DNA of 64,000 nucleotides from Takifugu bimaculatus. Its lineage: Eukaryota; Chordata; Actinopteri; Tetraodontiformes; Tetraodontidae. Below, in pieces: positions 34,804 to 45,901 of the stretch. The translations under genes were made by a program, and so were the position numbers. The notes under the pieces were generated by a model. That model ran no database searches, was not told the origin of the DNA, and saw only the letters and a program-made list of their open reading frames with translations. Numbering within the stretch: position 1 is the stretch's first letter; each line of letters begins with the position of its first letter. Location of the stretch: assembly GCA_004026145.2 (NCBI GenBank), contig CP034986.1, positions 13,813,804-13,877,803 on the forward strand. Reading direction: 5' to 3'.

Positions 34804-34890
34804 TGATGGATGGATGGATGGATGGATGGATGGATGGATGGATGGATGGATGGATGGACGGACAGACGGATGGACAGACGGATGGATGGA
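34804..34890. repeat. GGAT tetranucleotide microsatellite
   Basis: About 14 uninterrupted GATG/GGAT units, then a degenerating end with GGAC and GACA variants. It lies between the CXCR gene and arpc2. The rest of the stretch 34331-35760 is AT-rich, with no gene recognised. Confidence 0.95.
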
Positions 34891-35763
34891 CTTGACTGAG
34901 TCATGTTGTTGTCAGATTTATGTGGTTGGGTGTTCTTTTTTTACAAAGGGTGAAACTTTTGGGAAATGAAATATTTTGTTCCTTCTCGTGATGTTGCAAT
35001 GTTCCAGGGCTGTTCTGTTTTTGTGTTCTCACGCCCTAAGGTTTGAAATAAGATTCAGGTTTTATTGTAAAGCTCATTGCTCTGAGACGTTGATAAAGTC
35101 ACACTTAGAAAGAAAAAATGTGGTTAATGAAAAGGGACAAAGTGGAGTCCTCCATCTCTTCAAATGTTTTTCCTTTATCTCCCCATTTGTCTCCATAAAT
35201 AACACAAATAACTCTCAGCTTCACTCTAAACCATGTTGATTCTGATCCATCAGCACTGCAACACAAAGGCTCCACAGGGACCTGTGACAGTATGTTGAAA
35301 AGAACTGCGCATAATTTATTAAAAAACCTTTTTTTTTAAAACGGTGTATTTTTTTAAGCCTGAAATATAATTACAAAATCTATAACAAACAATTATTTTC
35401 CTGTCATCACCTGCTTTGATTTCTTGAATAAACTAACTTGTTTTCTTCCTTTAAAAAAAATAAAACGACTGAAAATACTAGTTCAACGGCTGAGCTGTGA
35501 AACATGCAAAAATAACTCATTATCGTACCACTGCAAAGGAGATTATGAATTCTATTGGTTAGTTGACTGGTTGAAAACACGTTATCTTTGGGTAAACGTT
35601 TGTTATTTGGCTTTTTAAAAAACACAACAACAAAGCTAAATGCTGCATTTATAAGCCCACCGGAGTGGTATATTTCTATTTACATACACACTTATGACAT
35701 ATATATTTATCTCTCAGGCAGCGTTGTGGCCAGCTTCATCTCATGGGGTCTTCAGTTGAAAGT

Positions 35764-35897
35764 ACGCGGAAGTGACAGGCGGAAGTAGCCCCGGCGGAAG
35801 CGGTCTGGTCAGCTAAGGGAGGAAGCAATTGCTGAATTTTCATTTTGTCGCATAGGAGTTGATTCCCCCTCTTTCTTTGACACCGGCTCCAGCTGCG
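35764..35897 (+). promoter_or_regulatory. TATA-less promoter and 5' UTR of arpc2 with ETS sites
   Basis: Three GCGGAAG(T) motifs occur in about 40 bases (35766-35802), an ETS-factor site cluster typical of housekeeping promoters. No TATA box is seen. The ARPC2 start codon lies about 100 bases downstream, consistent with a short 5' UTR. Confidence 0.5.
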
Positions 35898-38800
35898 ATG
35901 ATCCTGTTAGAAATCAATAACCGCATTATAGAAGAGACGCTGTCGCTAAAATTCGACGGCGCATCCAACGGGTGAGAAATCATTGTTGCACCTGGCTAGC
36001 ATTGCTAACTCAAACTAGCTTCCCTTCAAACGATGGAATGAAGATCAGAGTCACAATTACTCAAACATGGGATGTTCTAAATGCAATTTATAGACATTTG
36101 CATGTATATATGCATACATTAACTAAGCTTCTGTTTTTGTTTTCGAAAAATTAAAATTTAGATCACGGATTACTATTCCGTACGGCCGTGACTGGGTGTC
36201 GTAAAGCTAGGGTGTGTCTACATTGTCCGTTCGACACAAAAACGGATATCTAAACGAATTTATGATTCTTGATAGTGTTTATTCTGAAGTTGACATAAAG
36301 AAACCCACATATTTCTGAGTTAAGCGCATTACCAAAATCGCACCTTAAATGTTTTTTGAAGATATTCGATGTTCCATGTTTAAAATGATAGCTGTGGCTA
36401 GCTTTTCCTTGCATTTAGGACATTACAAAAAGTTACATGTTTGTGCTACAACTTGGGTTGATTTTGGTCAAGGCATATAATCAGTAGGAATACGTATATC
36501 TTTGAAAGGGCAAGGATGTCAGTGGCAGCACTATTAAAAGTGTGATACCTCCCAAATCACTTTACAACATCTAATGTAAATGTGAAAACTTCGCTTTCCT
36601 AGTCTACGTGTGAAACAGCTGCGACGTGCTATCTCGGTGTCTCACCCACTTCCGCATTTTTGGAAGCATGCTGGGTCAAGTCTGTTTCCAGTAAGCAGCC
36701 AGCAGCAGCTCCTTTCTCCATGCACAATATGCCATTTTAACAAACTGCGCAAAAATTCATGACATTTGGCCGTTTGTGAATTTTCCTTAGCTTCCAGTTC
36801 CTATGTGAGTCAAGTAAACAAATCACTACTGATATAGTGTTGGGTTTTAAGCGGATGTGAAAATCACAAGTACATTTTGTGTGTCTTAGATTGATCTATA
36901 GGAAATACTTTCTAGAAATTGTCAAATCCTATTTTAAAAGCATTCCACTTCCATACAGCAGCCAAAGCGCATGTGCTTACATGTCAGGAAAACAAACTTT
37001 GGATCAGAAAAAACTGTATTTCTAATACAGTGAAGTTATTTCTTCTTACATTGGCGACAAGATGTGTTGAGATCAATTAACCACATGCAAGTTTACATTA
37101 TTTCATTCTTGACATTTTGTGATTTTTACATATTTATTTTTGCAGAACTAAGCCAGAGGCTGTTGATGTGACATTTGCAGGTGAGAAAAAACAAATCTGG
37201 AGAGTTGCATCTATATAGGTTAATTTGAACCTATTGCACTCATGTCTGAAAGCTTGTTTTGAAATGTTTATTGAAAATACTGAGGCTTCATATTAGAGGG
37301 GGTAGTATCTTCCAACCCTGCCAGTAATCACTGCTGGGTAATACACAGTATTATATCCCTAGTGTCAGTTTGACTGAAATAAGCTCATGGTTGTGACGTG
37401 AATCCAGGTTGTGAATTAGTATGATGCATTTTTATTTATACTTAACGTCAGTAACATAATGATTCATGTGTTGTTGCTCATTTGTCACCTGTTCATCTCT
37501 GCCACAGATTTTGATGGCGTCTTGTATCACATCTCCAACCCCAATGGGGATAAAACTAAAGTGATGGTTAGCATCTCCCTGAAGTTCTACAAGGAGCTGC
37601 AGGAGCATGGAGCTGACGAGGTGAGGCGCACAATCAAATGTGGCCTGTGGGGTGGAAAATAAGCCCGACCCACTATTGTGTCTCCATGGTTTCAAATTTT
37701 AAGCCATCTCTGGCATCATATTTATATTTTTCTGTAAGAATCAAAACAGAATGATGTCATGATGATGCCTGCACACACCCTGAAGCACCGCAAGGCCTGT
37801 GTTGCCTTGTAAGGGAAGGAGCAGCTGCTGAGGCTCATAGTGGTAACAGGAAGTGAGTTTGGGTGAGGAAGTGTGCTGTTTGTGAACAGCAGAAGCTGCA
37901 TATGAATGACCTGGCTTCCATCCAGCCTCGTAGCAGCGTCTCATTGAAAGGTTAAATATTTCAGCAGTGTCAGTTCTCCAAACTAAAATGTATATTTGCA
38001 AAGCCTTTTATGATCAATTTGTAGATATTTTTAAAAAAAAACTTTTTGCTAACACAGGCTGTTCAAATTGAAATGTGCCAGACTTAAAAACATATGTCCA
38101 CTGTCAATGGTGACATTTGTTGAGGTGTCACGGACATATTTTGAATTCAGTCTGCTTGTTGTTGTGAGCCTGCTTCATTCCTGAGTGAAGGGTATCTATT
38201 ATAACCCCCAGTGATAACAGGTTATAACCTCCCTTTCTTTTCCATCAAGTTGCTGGCTTTTTGCATGTAAAATAAAGCCCATCCTAAAATATACATCAAA
38301 CTGAATTATATTCTGAGACAATGTAAAAGAAAAAAATCGACTGTAGGCATCCCCATGACTTCAACTGACCGTTGGAGGCATTATCAGCCTATAAAGGTAG
38401 TCTAAGATAAGAGTCATTATGTAACGACATAAAATCTGAGACACACAACAGTAATTATGTTTAGAAAAATCTGACCACAAGTACGTTTTGCTTTTTTACA
38501 TTTCAGTTACTCAAGAGGCTGTATGGGAATTTCCTGGTTCCAGCAGAGGCTGGTGAGTATTCTCAATCCCAGTCTCCTGGATGTCATTCCATGTTTCTGC
38601 ATTTGCTCTTCTGTGGTCAACTGCAGTGTATGTAAATATATATGCAGATGACTATATAACCTTTTACTCTGAATAGGCTATAATGTATCCCTCCTCTACG
38701 ACCTGGAGGCCCTGCCAGCCAACAAAGATGCGGCTGTCCACCAGGCAGGGATGCTGAAAAGGAACTGTTTTGCCTCTGTGTTTGAAAAGTATTTCAAGTT

Positions 38801-41217
38801 CCAGGAAGAGGGTAAAGAGGGCGAGCAGAGGGCAGTGGTCCACTACAGAGACGATGAGTCCATGTACGTGTAGCTGCGAGCGCACCGGGATCGCACGCTC
38901 GCTTCTGTTGTCATTCTAATGTGACTTGAATCCCTCTGGTTTGTCAGGTATGTGGAAGCCAAGAAAGACAGAGTGACTGTGGTCTTCAGCACGGTGTTTA
39001 AAGACGATGACGACGTCATCATTGGCAAAGTTTTCATGCAGGTGAGGAGGTGGTCAGACATGTGCTGACGAAATTCTCTTCTTGTCCTCCGCCTGCTTTA
39101 AACTCCCCAATTATGCCAGTATGTGATGTTAAGCGTTATCTGTTTGTAGGAATTCAAAGAGGGGCGACGAGCCAGCCACACCGCCCCGCAGGTGTTGTTC
39201 AGCCACAGGGAGCCCCCGCTGGAGCTGAAGGACACGGACGCCGCTGTCGGGGACAACATCGGATACATCACCTTTGGTGAGATCCCGTGATTTTTGTTTT
39301 GTTGATCTTTAATCTTCATTTTTTTTGTGGTTAATCGTCATGCTGATGCCTCGTGGTTTCAGTCCTGTTCCCTCGTCACACCAATGCCAATGCCAGAGAC
39401 AACACCATCAACCTCATTCACACCTTCAGGGACTACCTGCACTACCACATAAAGTGCTCCAAGGTCAGCCCAACACACACACTATCACAACCAGTCACTA
39501 CGGGTACTTGACACTCCAATAAATGAATAATTGTGTCGAGCCAACCTCAACTGGACAACTGAAGTGCATGTAAACGCGTTGGATGTGCAGTCATTGTGAT
39601 GGGATATCGTTATGTTCCTGTATGTTTATGCCCTAAATGGATTTACCTACAACATGGATAAAAAGCTGTCCAATTATACGACTATCCACCTTTCTGTTGT
39701 TCAAAATGCTGGTCTTTAGCCTGACTCTGTTGCTTGTGAACTGGGTCAAGGGACGACAGGACCTTCATGTCCAGCTCTGAGTATAGCTCGTTGAAGCTAT
39801 GAACATACTCAGCGTTGCCTTTTGAAATGGATCCACCACAACAACAACATCGCAATCCAGATCTTCACAGATTGGTCTTCAGCTTGAGACTAATCTCTCA
39901 GGTCTGACTGGCTTTGCGAATATGCAGCAGCCATGTGTGGAACTCTTAATTTGACGGTGGCATTTTGATGATGGTCTGTTTCACTCACCACTTAAAGACT
40001 TAAAACCACAGTTGTCATAATGGTCTGGCTTTCTGAAGCTCTTGCAGGTTTTTCTGGTGAACTGTAAACCCTGAGCAGTTGTAAACCCTAATCAAGTAGC
40101 TGATCAGATGACTAACATTTCAGAGGAAGCCTGCGGCTCCTGCGCTGTGTCGCAAGTGTCTGGTAAGCAGACCGCAGATAATGTAGTTGGCTGTCAGGTT
40201 TGTTTCCCCCGAGACAATAGGAGCCTGTGTGAGTGACAGCCATGGGCGGGTTTCGCTGGCCAACACACAGCTTATCGTCCCGCTATGTTCTTGTACCTGA
40301 TTTTGCTGCACCTGTCAGCAATTATCCACATCTGACAAGCATCTTTTTTATCCCCAAGGCCTACATCCACACACGTATGAGGGCCAAGACATCCGACTTC
40401 CTCAAAGTGTTGAACCGAGCTCGACCCGACGCAGAGAAGAAAGAGATGAAGACCATCTCGTAAGTAGCTGCCCGTACCACTGTAAACTGCAAATTAGTGC
40501 GTGCTTTTGGTTCCAAGGCATCGGTGTCAGACTGGCACCCTCCCACCCTGAGACGACATCGCTTCGTTCTGATGACATATGTTTGGCCACATACATGCAA
40601 ACTTCAACGCGACGGGTGTGTCGAGACAGCAGGATGGCAATTAAAGTCGGTCTTGGGGCCAAATGCGATGCACGTCTCTTTATCTTTGTGTGTTTTTGGG
40701 GCGTGTGGCTCTGCCTCCTGACTGCAGAGTGTCTGTGGAGTGACTCAGAAAGGAATGCATTTTTACAGTTCTCTGCTTTGTTCAGTCCTCCCAGTTTTTA
40801 GCCTTTTTATCTGTGATTGGGGGGAAATGTATTCCTCTGAACACCGCGAGCAGGTGTTCTAGACTTAAGGACGCCGCGCAGCTGCGCACACATGAAACAT
40901 GTTGTTAAAGAGAACAAGCCTCTCTGTGCTGTCGTCGTGACCTGGCTCCTGTCCAAACACAACCACATTCCACGTCGCGGTATCAGCGGTTCATTAGATT
41001 TATCCCGAGCAGATTGGTTGTCTGTATACTTCGCCGCCAGTTTGATGCAAACAAGCGGTACACCCTGCCCAGACGCATCTATTGATACAGCAAAAGCAAC
41101 TGTTATACGGTGGGAATGATTGTGCACAGCCGAGCAGGCGTTTTGTCTAACGAGGACTTAATCGACTTAATGGTTTTTTTATATTTTCCTTCCAGTGGAA
41201 AGACCTTCTCCCGCTGA
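35898..41217 (+). CDS. arpc2: Actin-related protein 2/3 complex subunit 2 (p34-Arc)
   Basis: Ten coding exons: 35898-35971, 37146-37180, 37508-37620, 38507-38552, 38677-38863, 38948-39041, 39150-39276, 39363-39463, 40359-40459 and 41196-41217. They encode 299 residues against 300 in human, without a frame problem. ARPC2 and ARPC4 form the core of the seven-subunit Arp2/3 complex that nucleates branched actin filaments at the leading edge. Highly conserved segments are [94 protein letters not shown] and [20 protein letters not shown]. The last exon carries only GKTFSR and the stop. All introns are GT-AG and phases are consistent. Confidence 0.97.
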
Positions 41218-41491
41218 GGCCGACTCCAACCATTCAAATTTCAAAGCCCCTTATGGAAACGCCAAAATGCGCTACACTGAGACTTGACTCCTCTTGTGAC
41301 TGGACTCGAGGACCCCCCCCCACCATTCAACTTCCAAAAAACCCCCTTGTCTTTTTTTTTTGTTTTGTTTTTTTTATTTTGTTTTTTTTAAAGACAAAAA
41401 TCATTGTTGGTTGTGGAAGGCCGTGGCTCAAGGTGGATAAAACTGGGCATTCCTTGCTTTGCATAGTAAAGAGAATTATTAGTCCTCTAAA

Positions 41492-41497
41492 AATAAA
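41492..41497 (+). terminator. Candidate poly(A) signal for arpc2
   Basis: AATAAA about 275 bases after the arpc2 stop. A second AATAAA occurs near 41660. The nearer one is favoured by distance only. Confidence 0.35.
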
Positions 41498-41887
41498 TAT
41501 ATATTATGAGAAAAATCTGAATTTTTGATACGATATCTTTCCATATGGTACTCCTGCTTGCCCCTCTTCTCAAACTATCCGAGTGCCGGATGATTTCGGA
41601 CCTTTGTTTCTCCCTCTCTGTGCTTTCTTGTCGTCTGTACCGTCATCATTTGGAAAACAAAATAAAGTCAAACAATCACCAAATGGCCCCCCCGTCTCAC
41701 TTTTATCTCAATGGTTTTACCATTCGATGTCAAGCAGTCATAAATTTCTGGTTTCCTTTGTACAGTGACAGGTGCTACAAACATATCAAGCTTTTTATGT
41801 TTCTGGGGTCAGAATAATAATTACTACTGATATGACATCAGCACATTAACTACACTGCCCCCGCAGCCATAAGATACGTAAATATTG

Positions 41888-41912
41888 GTGTGTGTGTGTG
41901 TGTGTGTGTGCT
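41888..41912. repeat. TG dinucleotide microsatellite
   Basis: About 12 TG units between arpc2 and the type I-like filament gene. The surrounding 41500-42269 shows no gene. Confidence 0.95.
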
Positions 41913-42269
41913 GTAACAGTGCTTCATTGTGTTTCTACAGGGGCCCAAAGTGGAACACTTTGCAGTAATAACAGTTTAGAATTTCTAAGTGTGTAAAACA
42001 ACACAAACAAATCTTCCTAGTTTAGTTTGCTCCCTTGAGACCACCGAAGGAGGGGACTGATGACCCCCTCTGACCGCTGTGTTGTTATATTATCATGAAT
42101 TGACGACTTTCACATAAATATTTCCAAATGCATTTTTTAAATTGATGAAACACGGCCATTGAGCATATTTAGATTTAGAGACTTTATTTGTTGACACCAG
42201 ACGATGCACAAGTGTTTTTGAAAGCAACAAGTCGAGACACCAGAACTCTTGACTTAGTGAATGCAATGA

Positions 42270-45053
42270 TCAGGCCTCTTCAATGGCAGGTTTTTCTTCT
42301 TCCTCCTCAGATGAGGATGAAGAGGAGGAGGAGGAAGAGGATGCAGAAGAATCATTTTTTTCCTTTTTTGTCTCCATGGGGGGGCCGTTATGCTGTGCAG
42401 CAGCATCCTCACACAGCATGTCAGCCAGTTCAGCCCTGGGGTCTCCGGGGGGTGCAGAGTTGGAGGGAGGGGCATCTTTCTGCTTCACACTGGCTTCCTC
42501 CTGTGCAACGATCATCTGGTTTTTAGGCTTGTGCTCCTCTGGAAGAAGAAAAAAGCACATCTCCAGTTAATGTGACAAGAATAACAATGAGATTTTCCAT
42601 CGAGGTCCTCGACGAAGCGTTTAGTTTTGTGCAACATGGTGGTGGGATTACATCTTAAACAGTGAGTGAGGTGCAGTTTAGTACTCCAGATGAGAAGATC
42701 TGATCCACCCCACGTCTCGTTGACTCAAGCCTGACATGTCCCAAACTGCCAAATGTTTGACGTCTACCCTCGAGTGACCTGGGCTGAACCGGCGCAAGTT
42801 GCTGCTGCTTGAGTTGGGTATCGGTTTTGGTGCAATGCTAGGCTAACAAGCAAATGGTGGAAACGATCTTCTCATTCGGATCTTATAGGAAAGTGCATTC
42901 ACAGAGACGATCTCAAGAAAGAAACGTCAGGGTTTGATTTCAAATGTATCACGTTTACAAATCCATTGACAGATTTCAGATCCTGGAGTGCAACAACATT
43001 GAAGTGTGACTTCCCAGAAATTACACATGCAGGAATATGCTGCGAGATTCATCCGGTCAGTAGTTTGTCCATCGGAACCAGAACTTACCTTGCAGCAGGA
43101 CATCCTCTAAAGAAAAGTCCAAGCTGTCGGGGAGGGAAAAAGGGACAAACATGCTAACGTACCAAGCGGAGAACGGGTCTGACTTAAGTTTGTGCCCCCC
43201 CACCCCACCCCACCAGAACAATTTTAGCCTTTAGCAAGTTTAGGATTTGCCTGGAGGTACAGCCGCATCGTTTAATTTCAACAAGCACAGCCAAGAGCCT
43301 GGAAACCGGGGAGTAACAACTTGAAAGCATTTGCAACATGTTGAACTATGCTAACCTGAGGCGCAGGATTTATTCTCACCTCTCATTGTCAACGGTCATG
43401 CCGTGGATCAGCAGCTGGTAGTTATTGATTTCTGCCTCCAGCTTCATCTTGACGCACAGCAGGTTCTTGTTGGTTTCCACCTGCCGCTCCACCTGTGACC
43501 TCACCTTCCTCAGCTCCGACTCCAGGTCCAGTAGCATCTTGTTGAGGGGGGCCTGGTGTTGCTGATACTCACATTTGGCGTTCAGTAGGCTCTCCTCCAG
43601 ATTTCTGATCTGGAAGAGAGGAAGGAGAGTTTTCTGCCTATTTCTGCCTTTTTTCTGGTCTCTTTCTGGAGGATCACCTAATAAACACACCTACATGAGG
43701 AACACCTCAGGTGGCCGTCTCAAAGATTGAGGACTTCCCTCAAGTAAGGTTGCATGTTTCCAGTGTAATGACACAGCAGCAGGAATGTTCTAAAGGTCTG
43801 GTTGACCGTGCATGCAGGTGTGTACATGTGTGCCTACCATGGCCTGGATGCTCTGGATCCTAATATCCAAGGTTTGCTTCTGCTTTAGGAGCTCTTTCAG
43901 GTCCTTCTTTCCAGACAGCAGAGCCTCGTTGTTTTGGGCCTCCACCACTTTGATGTTTTCAAACTGTGGAGAGAAAGAGAAGATGGTGAAACCCCTACGA
44001 AGAACAACGTGCAGAGAAAGCCACGTCTGCTGGGCTGGTACCTCGTTCTGGTACCAGTCTTCGGTGTCCTTCAGATTCTTTTTGGCCAGGTTGTCGTACT
44101 GGTGGCGGATGTTGTTGAGCATGATGGCCAGGTTGGAGTTGTGAGAGTCGATCTCCACCTTCACCTCGGAGTCTCTGATCTTCTCACACAGGCCCTCCAC
44201 CTCCTGGAAGAGGCGGCAGCGGGGATGCTCACATGTTTCAGCCCACATTGTTCAGCCAACCCGGCCCGCTTGGGTCACACTTACGTCCTTGTGGTCCTGG
44301 TTGAGTCGCTCCAGCTCCTCCTTCACCAAATCGATTTCCTTCTGCGTCTGCTGGCGGTTCAGTTTGGTGTCCTCGTAGGTCTTCTTGAGATTGACCACCT
44401 CCTTTTCCAACACCTTCCTGGCCTTTATCTCGTCATCCAGCCTGCACACAAATCAGCTCAGCACAGAATATACACCAGAGGCCATGTTTTACACTGGGAA
44501 ATGATATTCTGTGTGCGATCTACTTGTTTTTGAGGTCTTCTTCAGCTAGTTTGGCATTGTCAATCTGGAGCAACAGTGTGGCGTTGTCCATGGTGACATC
44601 CTTCACCTACACAGAGAAATCCACATCATCACACCACACTCCGGATGAATAAATTAATTCATTCGGATTTTATTTCTGATGACCCACCTGCTTCTTGAGG
44701 CCCTCCAGTGGTTTCTCGATCTCATCCCAGTCTCGTCCCTTGGGTGTCTTCCTCTTTGCCAGTATCTCGTCGATCTCTCTCTCCAGGTCGCCGTTCTCAT
44801 TCTCCAGCCTCTTCACCTTGCCAAGGTAGCCGGACAGTCGGTCGTTCAGACCCCGCAGTGTCTGCTTGACGTCCACGGGGGCGTCAGCGGCGGCCGGAGG
44901 TGCGGACGCGGTGGGTTTGGCTTGATCCACCGCCGGATGGTCCCTCTCGTCCTTGCGCAGCATGCTTCGCAGCCCCTGCAGGCTGGACACGGACGCCCTG
45001 GACCCCCTTCCTCCGGCTCCACCGAACATACTGGCAGCGGTGTTTGAGGGCAT
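42270..45053 (-). CDS. Divergent type I keratin-like intermediate filament protein with Ser/Glu tail
   Basis: Eight exons on the reverse strand: 44688-45053, 44524-44606, 44285-44441, 44042-44203, 43838-43963, 43380-43609, 43089-43123 and 42270-42538, 475 residues. Exons 2-5 measure 83, 157, 162 and 126 bases, exactly the standard type I keratin pattern. The head is Gly/Ser/Ala/Pro-rich. Coil 1A begins TLRGLNDRLSGYLGKVKRLE. Coil segments follow (VTMDNATLLLQIDNAKLAEE, LNQDHKDEVEGLCEKI, DSHNSNLAIMLNNIR). The usual rod-end motif EIATYRRLLEGE is degenerate here, AEINNYQLLIHG. The tail ends with about 13 consecutive serines (one early alanine) and five glutamates. It would co-polymerise with a type II partner, and one is encoded divergently next door. 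A thread-keratin-gamma-like protein is a hypothesis; I cannot confirm it without a tree. Confidence 0.82.
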
Positions 45054-45396
45054 GGTTGCGGTGCGGGTAATAAGTGGTTCAGCCTAGAGAATCACCTGGA
45101 TGTTGCCGGCGCAGGTGGATTTTATACACCTTTTTATGCGTCATTCCGCCCCCCTGTTGATGCCATTGGTCTATACAAAGTAGTAAAAGGCGAAATTCAG
45201 GTATTTCGTGTCGGCTTTTTTCATTTTCTACCCGTGTTGCAGCTCCAGCTCTCCTTTGATTGGACCCTGTGGAATTTTGAGGAGGTGATGTCTGGTCCTC
45301 ACCCACCTTAAAAGCAGGTGTTCCGGAGAGGATGCAGGTACAGGACGCAGACTGCACATCTGTCCACGTTCCGAGGATCCCGCTGCAAGCTGCAAC
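45054..45396. promoter_or_regulatory. Bidirectional intergenic promoter between two filament genes
   Basis: Only 343 bases separate the two start codons. For the minus gene a TATAAAA box occupies about 45119-45126, 66-73 bases upstream of its ATG. For the plus gene a weaker TATA-like CTTAAAAG lies at 45307-45314, about 83-90 bases upstream of its ATG. The spacing suits short 5' UTRs. Shared control of a type I/type II pair would ensure equal supply of obligate heterodimer partners; this is inference. Confidence 0.55.
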
Positions 45397-45683
45397 ATGC
45401 TCAGACCGAGAGAATACAGCAGCCGGTCCTATAACCCCAGAGGGACCGGACCCAGCAAAAGTTACCCGACCGCCAACAAATCCAGGGAGAAGGATGACAT
45501 GGTGGGACTCAACGACAAGTTCGTCCAGCTGATTGATAAGGTTTGTATGACGATACAAGTGTATTATTATTAATATTACTACTACTAGTAGTATAATGCT
45601 TATTATTATTATCATTATTATAACTATTATTATTATTATTATTATTATTATTAGTAGTAGTAGTAGTAGTAGTAGTATAATGC

Positions 45684-45749
<66 letters not shown>

Positions 45750-45857
45750 TAATGCTTATTATTATTATTATTATTAGTAGTAGTAGTAGTAGTAGTAGTA
45801 TAATGCTTATTATTATTATTATTAGTAGTAGTAGTAGTAGTAGTAGTAGTATAATGC

Positions 45858-45901
<44 letters not shown>

